NCBI GenBank assembly: GCA_937923515.1
Contig: CALDUF010000059.1
Coordinates: 1-56,959 of the forward strand
From: an uncultured Flavobacteriaceae bacterium
GTDB taxonomy: Bacteria; Bacteroidota; Bacteroidia; Flavobacteriales; Flavobacteriaceae
Length of the DNA stretch: 56,959 nt
Direction of reading: 5' to 3'
Shown one piece after another: positions 17,917-26,291 of the stretch (position 1 is the first letter of the stretch; every line of letters begins with the position of its first letter). Below the pieces are notes generated by a model, which ran no database searches, was not told where the DNA came from, and was given only the letters and a program-made list of their open reading frames with translations. The position numbers and the translations under genes are program-made.

Positions 17917-18945
17917 ATGAAACAAATTAACATTAGTGCTGATAATACAATTGAAATTCTTGAAGAAATTAAAGTCATAATTGGAGGACATATTAAAAGT
18001 ACTTGGGGAGAACATAAACTAATAGTTAATAGCCCTATTGCTAAAGGTTCTATAAAATTTATCCCGTTTGATTGGGGCGTGAGTATGCTTCAATATAATA
18101 TTACTTTTTATGATGATATTGATATTGAAATTAAAGCTACAGAGTTTAACCCTATTCGATTTATCTATAACTCTGGCGACACATTCCAACACAAGTTTGG
18201 TGTAGACAACACGCAAAAAAACATAGAACAATTTCAATCTGTAATATTTACCAACAAAACTAATGGCACAAACTGTATTAGCTTTAAAAAGGATACTAAA
18301 GCAGACATGAATGTTATACAAATAGTGAGACAAAAATTTCTTAAGAAGCGCACTACAAATATTGCATCCCTAAACGAGAAACTATACGAAGTATTTGTAG
18401 ATACAGACCACAACCAAAGGTTTTTCCATCACGGCACCCTCAATTTAAGAATTGCTGATTATGTAAAATCCATAAAAAAAGTAAAATCTAAAGGAATGGT
18501 TAAGTTCTTAAAGATTGAAGCTAAAGTCTACGAAATACTCACGCTTCATATTCAAGAACACAACAATGCATCACAAGGTGTTCCACTACCAACGTCGTTA
18601 ATAAAAAGAGAACTTAAAATAGTTAGAAGATTAAGCAAACAAATTAATGAAAGCCCAGAGCAGCCTTACACCTTAGAGCAATTGTCGCAAGAGTCTGGTC
18701 TGTCACAGGTAAAACTACAAGACGGTTTTAAATTTTTATTTAATAGAACCGTTACAGAATATATAAGGCACGTACGTTTAGAAACTTCTAGAGAATTAAT
18801 AAGAACAACAGATTTAAACATCTCACAAATAGTGTACACCATTGGTTTTACCAGCAGAAGTTACTTCTCTAAAATATTTAAAGCCAAATACGGTATTACA
18901 CCTTATGAGTATAAGAAACAAGTATATATACCTATAGCTGTATAA
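17917..18945 (+). CDS. AraC-family transcriptional regulator (paralog 4)
   Basis: A 342-residue regulator if translation starts at the ATG at 17917 (MKQINISADN). That start aligns residue for residue with the start of paralog 2, so I prefer it to the in-frame ATG at 17863, which would add 18 residues. It has the shared block FDWGVSMLQYNITFYDDI and a C-terminal AraC domain (YTLEQLSQESGLSQVKLQ; NISQIVYTIGFTSRSYFSKIF; YGITPYEY). It is divergent from the hemerythrin-topoisomerase pair and ends in its own terminator. Confidence 0.88.
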   Translation: MKQINISADNTIEILEEIKVIIGGHIKSTWGEHKLIVNSPIAKGSIKFIPFDWGVSMLQYNITFYDDIDIEIKATEFNPIRFIYNSGDTFQHKFGVDNTQKNIEQFQSVIFTNKTNGTNCISFKKDTKADMNVIQIVRQKFLKKRTTNIASLNEKLYEVFVDTDHNQRFFHHGTLNLRIADYVKSIKKVKSKGMVKFLKIEAKVYEILTLHIQEHNNASQGVPLPTSLIKRELKIVRRLSKQINESPEQPYTLEQLSQESGLSQVKLQDGFKFLFNRTVTEYIRHVRLETSRELIRTTDLNISQIVYTIGFTSRSYFSKIFKAKYGITPYEYKKQVYIPIAV

Positions 18946-18984
18946 TTTAATTACCAAACTTTTTCCCCAATTGTTAGGTATAAA

Positions 18985-19018
18985 AAATGCTTTCAAAACT
19001 ATGTTTTTGAAAGCATTT
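18985..19018 (+). terminator. Terminator of AraC paralog 4
   Basis: AAATGCTTTCAAAA and TTTTGAAAGCATTT form a 14-bp stem around a 6-base loop about 40 bases after the stop codon. Confidence 0.85.
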
Positions 19019-19137
19019 ACTTTTAGATATCATAGTCCTTAAAGCTATCTTAAATATTTATAATCAGAAAAAACGCCAAGAATAAGTACCGGATTATCGT
19101 ATTGCGCTACAATTTGTATCTTCAATAGGGTTTACAA

Positions 19138-19338
19138 TTATTTTACCGCTCTTTTTAGCAGCATCATTGCACCGAGTTTACCAGCCATTTTCAGTCCAGA
19201 TTGCACCCAATTTAATGGCTTAAAGTCTTCTTTATACTCCTCTTTAACAGCCTTAATTTCTTCCCAAGCTATTTTTCGCTCCAAATCTAAAATCTTTAGA
19301 TCTCGTTCTACATTTTGTATGTCGGTATATATTTTCAT
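19138..19338 (-). CDS. Small DUF6327-like protein
   Basis: A 66-residue protein with a charged helical start (YTDIQNVERDLKILDLERKI) and a C-terminal amphipathic segment (LKMAGKLGAMMLLKRAVK). It resembles the DUF6327 proteins found with YtxH and holin-like genes in Bacteroidota. The function is unknown. It starts one base after the stop of the membrane-protein gene upstream, so it is the last gene of a three-gene operon. Confidence 0.72.
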   Translation of the reverse strand: MKIYTDIQNVERDLKILDLERKIAWEEIKAVKEEYKEDFKPLNWVQSGLKMAGKLGAMMLLKRAVK

Positions 19339-19339
19339 A

Positions 19340-19687
19340 TTAATTGAAGAATTTTTTTGATAATTTTCGTATCACTAGTCTATCAATATTTCTTTTAAAT
19401 AAATAGGCAATAATTGAAAGCACTAAAAAAGCGCAACCTGTAATTAAAAAACCCAAGGGATAGCTGTTGATAGAATCGCCAATATGTAATGCCAATGCTA
19501 TGGCACCAAAAATTAAAAACAAAAGCGCAAGCCCACCAATAATGGCAATTTTCAAAGCTGTGGTTGCTGAGACAGATAGCTGTTTAAAAAACTTTAATTT
19601 GTAATACTTTAAGGATGATTCTAAGTATTTTTCGCCTACTTCAGCAGCTTTTTCATTAGTTTCCTTTATGGCATTAATCAACCCCAT
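19340..19687 (-). CDS. Phage-holin-superfamily-like membrane protein (DUF1469 type)
   Basis: A 115-residue protein with two hydrophobic helices (LKIAIIGGLALLFLIFGAIA and YPLGFLITGCAFLVLSIIAY) after an N-terminal charged helix. The size and topology are those of the YqjE/DUF1469 group called holin-superfamily III. No phage genes are nearby, so a stress-related envelope role is more likely than lysis. It abuts the YtxH gene exactly and precedes the DUF6327-like gene by one base. Confidence 0.8.
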   Translation of the reverse strand: MGLINAIKETNEKAAEVGEKYLESSLKYYKLKFFKQLSVSATTALKIAIIGGLALLFLIFGAIALALHIGDSINSYPLGFLITGCAFLVLSIIAYLFKRNIDRLVIRKLSKKFFN

Positions 19688-20056
19688 TTAACTTGCTTTT
19701 TTTTGAATTTTCTTATTTTTTGCCTTCAATTCAGCGAGCTTTTTTTCCAAAGTCACAATAACTTCATCTGCTTTATGGCTTGCGTTTTCAACAATAGAAT
19801 CTACCTGCTCATCGAGTGTTTGTTTTTTTGCTGTTGCTGTAGCCACTACTTTGTTTTTTATTTCTGTTGCAGATTCAGTAATCTTCGCTTTAGCTAAAAG
19901 AGCTTCTTCTTCTAACTTCAATTTAGCTAAATTTGCTTCAGTTGCAATTTTTGCTCTAGTATTGCTTCCTTTATCAGGCGCAAACAAAATACCTAACGCT
20001 GCTCCTATAGCAGTTCCTGCTAATACTCCTAAAAACGTATTTCCATTATCACTCAT
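19688..20056 (-). CDS. YtxH-domain protein
   Basis: A 122-residue protein starting with a glycine-rich membrane segment (GNTFLGVLAGTAIGAALGIL) and FAPDKGSNTRAKI, the YtxH signature. A long charged alanine/lysine/glutamate-rich coiled helix follows. YtxH proteins are general-stress proteins of unknown mechanism in Firmicutes and Bacteroidota. It is the first gene of the three-gene operon with the holin-like and DUF6327-like genes. Confidence 0.9.
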   Translation of the reverse strand: MSDNGNTFLGVLAGTAIGAALGILFAPDKGSNTRAKIATEANLAKLKLEEEALLAKAKITESATEIKNKVVATATAKKQTLDEQVDSIVENASHKADEVIVTLEKKLAELKAKNKKIQKKAS

Positions 20057-20239
20057 ATCTGTATCGATTTAAATTAAACATTATTTTAAATACAAAGTTA
20101 ACACATAAGTAACAGTTATATTAGCACTTAAGATTTTTATATTAACTTATTTCAAATCATCAAAATAGCTCATGTTTTTCCTATACGAGTCAAATTTATA
20201 AGCTGTAATAAAGTAAATTTAAAGTTGGAAAAAACCATT

Positions 20240-21601
20240 ATGAAAAAAAATATAACTACTACAAATCCGTATAACGGAAATAAATTAAAAGACTATCAAT
20301 TTCACACCGAAAAAGAAATATCAGAAATTTTAAATCAAGCAGACCATTGTTTTAAGACTTGGAAAAAAGAAACAATTTCAAACAGAACAAAACTTTTACA
20401 TGCAGTCGCAAAAAATCTAAGCAGCAAAAAGCAAGAATATAGCCGCTTGATGACCTTAGAAATGGGCAAGCCAATAACTGAAAGTATTTCAGAAATTGAA
20501 AAATGTATTGCACTATGTGATTTTTACGCCACAAACGCAGCATCATTATTGTCTGATGAACTTATAGAAACCGATGCTGATGAAAGTTTTATTTCTTACG
20601 ATCCATTAGGATGCGTTTTAGGCATCATGCCATGGAATTTTCCATTTTGGCAAGCTTTTAGATTTGCCATACCTACCCTAACTTCAGGCAACACTGTAAT
20701 TTTAAAACACGCCTCAAACGTTACAGGTTGTGCCTTGGCAATACATGATATTTTTAAAAATTCTGGATATCCCAACGGATGTTTTGCTACCGTTTTAGTA
20801 AACCATAACACTGTTGAAACTGTTATAAAAAATGATATTGTAAAAGCGGTGTCTTTAACTGGTAGCGAAAAGGCAGGTAAAACTGTTGCTAAAATAGCAG
20901 GTGCACAATTAAAGCCTTCCCTTTTAGAATTAGGAGGCAACAATGCGTGTATAGTTTTAAATGATGCCGATTTAGATACATATTTAGATACAATGGTGAA
21001 AGCCAGAATGCAAAATACAGGACAAAGCTGTATAGCTGCTAAACGATTTATAGTTGAAGAAGGTATTTATGATGAGTTTCTTGACAAGTTTACAGATAAG
21101 GTAAGTGCTTTAAATTTTGAAGACCCACTTTTAGAAACGTCTGATATTGGTACGCTCGCCAGAACAGATTTAGCTGATATTTTACAGGAACAAATAAACA
21201 AATCTATTGAAAAAGGCGCAAGTATACACTTTGGCAATAAAAGAGACAAGGCTTACTACCAACCTACTATTATTACCAATGTTACTGCTAATATGCCCGT
21301 GTTTACTGAAGAAACCTTCGGACCTGTTGCAGCCATTATAAAGGTTAGCAATAAAGATGAGGCCTACAAAATGGCAGCAAATAGTGATTTTGGCTTAGGC
21401 ACTATGATATTTACAGAAGATGTTGAAGATGCCAAATACAGAATTATTGATATTGAAGACGGTAGTTTTTTTATAAATGATATGGTAAAATCTGATCCTA
21501 GATTACCCTTTGGAGGCACAAAAAAGTCAGGTTACGGTAGAGAACTTTCAAGAGAAGGTATTTTAGCGTTTGTAAATAAAAAAACAGTATATATAAAGTA
21601 A
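20240..21601 (+). CDS. Aldehyde dehydrogenase, succinate-semialdehyde dehydrogenase-like
   Basis: I start the gene at the ATG at 20240 (MKKNITTTNPYNG, 453 residues); the in-frame TTG at 20225 adds only five residues. It is a NAD(P)-dependent aldehyde dehydrogenase with GIMPWNFPFWQAFR, the catalytic Glu in LLELGGNN (about residue 230), the catalytic Cys in NTGQSC (about 264), FTEETFGPVA and PFGGTKKSGYGRE. The short form and sequence resemble succinate-semialdehyde dehydrogenases (GabD/Sad). The substrate is not proven. The GH3 gene follows 36 bases later. Confidence 0.9.
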   Translation: MKKNITTTNPYNGNKLKDYQFHTEKEISEILNQADHCFKTWKKETISNRTKLLHAVAKNLSSKKQEYSRLMTLEMGKPITESISEIEKCIALCDFYATNAASLLSDELIETDADESFISYDPLGCVLGIMPWNFPFWQAFRFAIPTLTSGNTVILKHASNVTGCALAIHDIFKNSGYPNGCFATVLVNHNTVETVIKNDIVKAVSLTGSEKAGKTVAKIAGAQLKPSLLELGGNNACIVLNDADLDTYLDTMVKARMQNTGQSCIAAKRFIVEEGIYDEFLDKFTDKVSALNFEDPLLETSDIGTLARTDLADILQEQINKSIEKGASIHFGNKRDKAYYQPTIITNVTANMPVFTEETFGPVAAIIKVSNKDEAYKMAANSDFGLGTMIFTEDVEDAKYRIIDIEDGSFFINDMVKSDPRLPFGGTKKSGYGRELSREGILAFVNKKTVYIK

Positions 21602-21637
21602 AATATACTCTTAAACTCTAAACAGAAATAATACACT

Positions 21638-23161
21638 ATGGCCATTATTGGAAATATTATTAAAGGTGTCATCAACCTTAAAGATGTGATAACTCCTGAA
21701 CCCAATCCTTTTGAAGAACAAAATGATGTTCTTTTACAGTTACTAAAAAAAGCAAAACACACTGCATTTGGGAAACATTACAATTTTCAAAAGATAATAG
21801 ATTCTGATACCCCTCAAAAAACATTTGCCAGCACTGTTCCATATCATGACTACAACAAAATGAAGGAAGAATGGTGGCACAAACTACTTGATGGCGAAAA
21901 AGATATAACTTGGCCTGATAATCCTAACTATTTTGCTCTTAGCTCTGGCACTACAGGAAAAGAAAGCAAACGTATACCAGTAACTAACGATATGATTTCT
22001 GCCATTAGGCAAGCAGGCATAGATCAAGTTTTTGCATTAAGTAATTTTGATTTACCTGCTGATTTTTTTGAAAAAGAAATAATGATGTTGGGGAGCTCTA
22101 CTGATTTAGATGAAAAAGAGTCACATCAAGAAGGCGAAATAAGTGGTATTAGCGCCAGTAACATTCCTAGTTGGTTTAGAAGTTATTACAAGCCTGGAGA
22201 GGATATTGCCAAAATTGATGATTGGGATAGCCGTGTAAAACGCATCGCCAAAAATGCTAAAAATTGGGATATTGGAGCCTTAAGCGGTATACCCTCTTGG
22301 ATAGAACTTATGCTAGAAGAAGTTATAGCGTACCACAACGTAAAACACATACATGAGGTATGGCCTAATTTGCAAGTGTACACCTCAGGTGGTGTTGCTT
22401 TTGGGCCTTACGAAAAAAGTTTTAAAGCTTTATTAGGTAAACCCGTTACAGTTATAGACACTTATTTAGCTTCCGAAGGTTTTATTGCTTTTCAACAGCG
22501 ACCAGAAACTAGTGCTATGAAATTAGTTACAAATAATGGCATCTATTTTGAATTTGTACCATTTAAACCAGAATACATTAATACTGATGGCTCTATAAAA
22601 AACGACGCACCATGTTTAACTCTAGGAGAGGTTGAAACAGAGCAAGACTACGTACTGATAATATCTACAGTTAGTGGCGCATGGCGCTATTTAATTGGAG
22701 ACACTATTGCATTTACCGATATAGAACGCGCCGAAATTGTTATAACAGGTCGTACAAAATTCTTTTTAAATACGGTTGGCTCGCAACTGTCCGTTAACAA
22801 AATGGATGATGCTGTGCAATTTCTAGAAGAAGAGCTAAACACAAAAATTTCTGAATACACTTTATGCGCTAAACGTTATGACGACGATTTTTACCATAGC
22901 TGGTATTTAGGATCTACCATTAGTGATGCTAACGAAAAGCAAATTGCTGATTTATTAGATACATACTTATCTAGTGCTAATAAAAATTACAAGGTAGCAC
23001 GAAGTAAAGCGCTTAAGGGCGTAAAAGTTAAAGTGGTTGCTCCAGAAATTTTCTATGACTGGAGTGGTGCAAACAAGAAAAAAGGCGGACAGGTTAAAAT
23101 GGAACGTGTTATGAATGAAGATAAGTTTAAAGAATGGGAAACTTTTGTTGACAACTATTAA
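21638..23161 (+). CDS. GH3-family adenylate-forming protein
   Basis: A 507-residue protein of the GH3 family, with FALSSGTTGKESKRIPVT as the nucleotide-binding loop, WPNLQVYTSGGVAFGPY, YLASEGFIAFQ and the ITGRTKFFLN segment. Plant GH3 enzymes join amino acids to acyl acids such as auxin through acyl-AMP. In Bacteroidota the family is widespread and the substrates are unknown. It follows the aldehyde dehydrogenase closely, so it could act on the carboxylate that enzyme produces; that is speculation. Its 3' end overlaps the convergent peptidase-like gene by four bases. Confidence 0.9.
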   Translation: MAIIGNIIKGVINLKDVITPEPNPFEEQNDVLLQLLKKAKHTAFGKHYNFQKIIDSDTPQKTFASTVPYHDYNKMKEEWWHKLLDGEKDITWPDNPNYFALSSGTTGKESKRIPVTNDMISAIRQAGIDQVFALSNFDLPADFFEKEIMMLGSSTDLDEKESHQEGEISGISASNIPSWFRSYYKPGEDIAKIDDWDSRVKRIAKNAKNWDIGALSGIPSWIELMLEEVIAYHNVKHIHEVWPNLQVYTSGGVAFGPYEKSFKALLGKPVTVIDTYLASEGFIAFQQRPETSAMKLVTNNGIYFEFVPFKPEYINTDGSIKNDAPCLTLGEVETEQDYVLIISTVSGAWRYLIGDTIAFTDIERAEIVITGRTKFFLNTVGSQLSVNKMDDAVQFLEEELNTKISEYTLCAKRYDDDFYHSWYLGSTISDANEKQIADLLDTYLSSANKNYKVARSKALKGVKVKVVAPEIFYDWSGANKKKGGQVKMERVMNEDKFKEWETFVDNY

Positions 23162-23838
23162 TCAGTTTCACTTTGCTGTTTAACAATTTCCATTATTTCC
23201 TCAGGAGATAAATAATACTTGATAATTCTGCGTTTGTAGGTTTCGTCTATATCGGCATTATTCAAAATAAAATCTTTAGTTTTTAAAATATAATCTGCCA
23301 TTCCGTGAGATACTGCAAAGGTATCTGCAGCACGTTCTGCCGCTTTGATGTGGTTGTCAGACAGTAAATAGGTTATACCAAACCAAATCAACTCTAAATT
23401 TGTTTTATTTTGATAATCCATAATGTGCCCAAGTTCGTGGCCCAACCACCCAATCATCACATCATTAGGCATATCTTCAATCTTATACGCCGTATCAGCA
23501 ATTTTTACCTTTTTACTAATTAAAATAACGTAGGAGCGTTGGTCTCGTTTTTTAAAAAAACTACTAAATACAGGTTGCGCTTGCATTGTAGACTTTTTTA
23601 TGTCTTCCTTAAATTTAAAAGTAATAGCTACATTATCTAATTCTGGATAGTACGACAGCGCTTTACTAGCTTCTAAGGCAATACTATTTGGAAATACATG
23701 ATTTGTGTTGTGCGCCATATTCTGAAAAAAAATTAGTGATAAACATAAAATTAGTAGTATCCATTTAAAAGAACTACGCCTTAAACATCTAAAAATTACT
23801 TTAAATTGATTTTGCAACTTTTTTATTTTTTTAAGCAC
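23158..23838 (-). CDS. Membrane-anchored protein with a HELGH zinc-peptidase motif
   Basis: A 226-residue protein with an N-terminal membrane anchor (WILLILCLSLIFFQNMA, about residues 26-42) followed by an extracytoplasmic domain. GWLGHELGHIMDYQNKT holds the HExxH zinc motif and KAAERAADTFAVSHG could supply the third ligand (ExxxD). I do not recognise the exact family; it is gluzincin-like. No partner gene is apparent: it is convergent with GH3 and divergent from the radical SAM gene. Confidence 0.75.
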   Translation of the reverse strand: MLKKIKKLQNQFKVIFRCLRRSSFKWILLILCLSLIFFQNMAHNTNHVFPNSIALEASKALSYYPELDNVAITFKFKEDIKKSTMQAQPVFSSFFKKRDQRSYVILISKKVKIADTAYKIEDMPNDVMIGWLGHELGHIMDYQNKTNLELIWFGITYLLSDNHIKAAERAADTFAVSHGMADYILKTKDFILNNADIDETYKRRIIKYYLSPEEIMEIVKQQSETD

Positions 23839-24027
23839 AAAACAACATTGTAATATGCTTATTTTTAAACTATTAAACTAATTTGTTAGAATTTACTACT
23901 ACAAGGTTAACTTGTTTTAACCAAAAAAATTAATCTATTAATTTGAGTTCAACAACTTAGTGTTATTATTAAATTAAATTGACTATTTCACTACAAAAGT
24001 TAGTCGGTTTGATATTTTTTTAAGGAT

Positions 24028-24059
24028 AAAAGACAGGTCCCCTCGCCTGTCTTTTTTTT
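24028..24059 (+). terminator. Orphan rho-independent terminator
   Basis: AAAAGACAGG, an 8-base loop and CCTGTCTTTT followed by more T residues make a strong terminator for plus-strand transcription. No gene on the plus strand lies between 23161 and here, so it may end a short RNA starting somewhere in 23840-24020, or GH3 read-through. The rest of the 316-base spacer holds no reading frame. Confidence 0.8.
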
Positions 24060-24096
24060 GTCATAAAATTTAACAGTAAGCAAACTCATATTTTTC

Positions 24097-24104
24097 TATC
24101 TTTG
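24097..24104 (+). promoter_or_regulatory. -7 box (TATCTTTG) of the radical SAM operon
   Basis: TATCTTTG matches TAnnTTTG exactly and lies 50 bases before the ATG at 24155, downstream of the orphan terminator. A -33 TTG is not evident. Confidence 0.6.
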
Positions 24105-24154
24105 GGTAATCGAGTTTTCCAAATCTACATTCACACTAAAAAACTGTCCTGTTT

Positions 24155-25417
24155 ATGTCTTTCGATCGTATTCGAGAAAAACTTAATATACTTGCAGATG
24201 CCGCTAAGTATGATGTATCCTGCGCCTCAAGTGGTAGCAACAGAAAAAACACTAACAAAGGCATAGGTAATGCCACTGGTATGGGTATTTGCCATACATA
24301 TACGCAGGATGGCCGATGCGTTTCACTATTAAAAATTTTACTTACAAACCATTGTATTTTTGACTGTGCCTATTGTGTTACCCGAAAAAGTAACGACATA
24401 AAGCGTGCTGCTTTTAAAGTACAAGAAGTGGTAGATTTAACCATAAACTTTTACCGCAGAAATTATATTGAAGGGTTGTTTTTAAGCTCTGGTATTTTTA
24501 AAAATGCAGATTATACCATGGAGCGCTTGGTGGCAGTAGCTAAAAAACTACGATTAGAAGAAAACTTTAACGGTTACATACACTTAAAATCTATTCCAGG
24601 AGCCTCAGATGAATTGATGAAAGAAGCGGGTTTATATGCAGATAGACTTAGCGTAAACATTGAAATACCCACAAAGGCTGGGCTTAAAGAATTAGCACCA
24701 GATAAAAATCATGAAGATTTTATTAAACCAATGACTAAGGTTAAAAATGAAATTATGCAATACAACTCTGAAAAGAAGATTATAAAAAGCACTCCAAAAT
24801 ATGCACCTGCAGGACAAAGTACACAAATGATTATAGGTGCTAGCGGTGAGAATGATATGCAAATTATGTACACTTCAAATTATTTGTACAATAGGTTTGA
24901 TTTAAAACGTGTGTATTACTCTGGATATATTCCTGTAAGTTATGATAAACGATTACCTGTAATTGGAACAGAAGTTCCCGTTTTGAGAGAAAACAGATTA
25001 TACCAAACCGATTGGCTATTGCGTTTTTATGGCTTTGATATTAGAGAGTTATTAAACCCAGAACATCCAAATTTAGATTTAGATATAGATCCAAAACTTA
25101 CTTGGGCACTTCGCAATCTAAATCAATTTCCTATTAACGTTAACACAGCAGATAAAATGTTATTAGCTAGAGTACCAGGATTAGGGATGGTATCGGTAAA
25201 TAAAATTATAAATGCACGACGGTTTAGAAAATTAAATTGGGAGCATTTAAAAACAATAGGCGTAAAGTTAAATAGAGCCAAATATTTTATAACCTGTAAT
25301 TCAAAACATTTTGAACATAAAGATTATGCCGCTTCACAATTAAAACAGATTATAGTAAACAGCTCTAATAGCAAACATAAAACTGCTTTTACTGGGCAAT
25401 TAGCACTCTTTACGTAA
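24155..25417 (+). CDS. Putative DNA modification/repair radical SAM protein (TIGR03916 type)
   Basis: A 420-residue protein with the radical SAM cluster Cys67-x3-Cys71-x2-Cys74 (CIFDCAYC) and an SPL-like core (YIHLKSIPGASDELMKEAG; RLSVNIEIPT). A C-terminal helix-hairpin-helix region (NVNTADKMLLARVPGLG, then VSVNKIINARRFRKL) is a DNA-contact module. The family is annotated as putative DNA modification or repair, but the reaction is not known. The stop codon region overlaps the start of the next gene, its usual partner. Confidence 0.92.
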   Translation: MSFDRIREKLNILADAAKYDVSCASSGSNRKNTNKGIGNATGMGICHTYTQDGRCVSLLKILLTNHCIFDCAYCVTRKSNDIKRAAFKVQEVVDLTINFYRRNYIEGLFLSSGIFKNADYTMERLVAVAKKLRLEENFNGYIHLKSIPGASDELMKEAGLYADRLSVNIEIPTKAGLKELAPDKNHEDFIKPMTKVKNEIMQYNSEKKIIKSTPKYAPAGQSTQMIIGASGENDMQIMYTSNYLYNRFDLKRVYYSGYIPVSYDKRLPVIGTEVPVLRENRLYQTDWLLRFYGFDIRELLNPEHPNLDLDIDPKLTWALRNLNQFPINVNTADKMLLARVPGLGMVSVNKIINARRFRKLNWEHLKTIGVKLNRAKYFITCNSKHFEHKDYAASQLKQIIVNSSNSKHKTAFTGQLALFT

Positions 25418-26175
25418 TGCAAGCAACAACATTGGTTTACGACGGTTCTTTTGATGGTTTTCTATCTTCCATTTTTGAAATATATGAACAACGAATCACC
25501 AATCCTATCATCATAAAAAAATCCGAATTTCAAAATCAATTGTTTGGCGAACAGTTAAATATTATTTCAAATTCTAACCACGCAAAACGCGTTTGGGACG
25601 GTATAAAAAAACTACTAAAACCAAATGGTAGTAAGCTTTTGTATTATGCATTTTTAAGTGAAATTTACGGCTTAGAAAACACACTATTTAAAGTTATTAA
25701 ATATGCATTTGAAACTCAAAAAAATGTAATTTCTGACTTTGGTAATTCTCATGTTTTATCACTATCTAAAACAGCAAAAAAAGTAAGCAGAGAAAAACAT
25801 AGAATGGAAGCTTTTGTAAGATTTCAGCAAACTAAAGACGGTATTTATTTTGCTAACATTCTACCAGATTTTAATGTTTTGCCGCTTATAAATTCACATT
25901 TCACAAAAAGATATGCCGACCAAAAATGGATTATTTACGATTTAAAGCGCAAGTACGGTTTATTTTATAATTTAGTTAAAACTGAAGTTATCACACTAGA
26001 TTTAAATAATAATATTCTCAATGAAGACATCTTCACTTCAGAAGAACACCACTACGAAACACTTTGGAAAGATTATTTTAAAAGTACCAATATAGAAGAA
26101 CGCGTTAATAACGCTTTACATGTAAAACACGTTCCAAAAAGGTATTGGAAATATTTGAGCGAGAAACACCCATAG
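25417..26175 (+). CDS. TIGR03915-family putative DNA repair protein (partner of the radical SAM gene)
   Basis: A 252-residue protein beginning TTLVYDGSFDGFLSSIFEIY, the standard start of the TIGR03915/DUF4130 family. It contains VSREKHRMEAFVRFQQTKDG, FTKRYADQKWIIYDLKRKYG and a C-terminal KHVPKRYWKYLSEK. In other genomes the family is paired with, or fused to, uracil-DNA-glycosylase-type enzymes. Here its start overlaps the radical SAM gene's stop by one base, so the two are translated together. The biochemical role is unknown. Confidence 0.92.
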   Translation: MQATTLVYDGSFDGFLSSIFEIYEQRITNPIIIKKSEFQNQLFGEQLNIISNSNHAKRVWDGIKKLLKPNGSKLLYYAFLSEIYGLENTLFKVIKYAFETQKNVISDFGNSHVLSLSKTAKKVSREKHRMEAFVRFQQTKDGIYFANILPDFNVLPLINSHFTKRYADQKWIIYDLKRKYGLFYNLVKTEVITLDLNNNILNEDIFTSEEHHYETLWKDYFKSTNIEERVNNALHVKHVPKRYWKYLSEKHP

Positions 26176-26291
26176 TGTATTTAAGTGTAACAGAATATGT
26201 TTTTTTAAGCACATAATTACTTAGGCTTTTATTAGAATTCAAATAAAAACTTATACTATTTTAGCTAAATTAATAATACATATTTTGAATT

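Noticed and set aside
19340-19687. Prophage lysis gene
   Set aside because: It resembles holin-superfamily stress proteins, lies in an operon with YtxH, and no phage gene is near.
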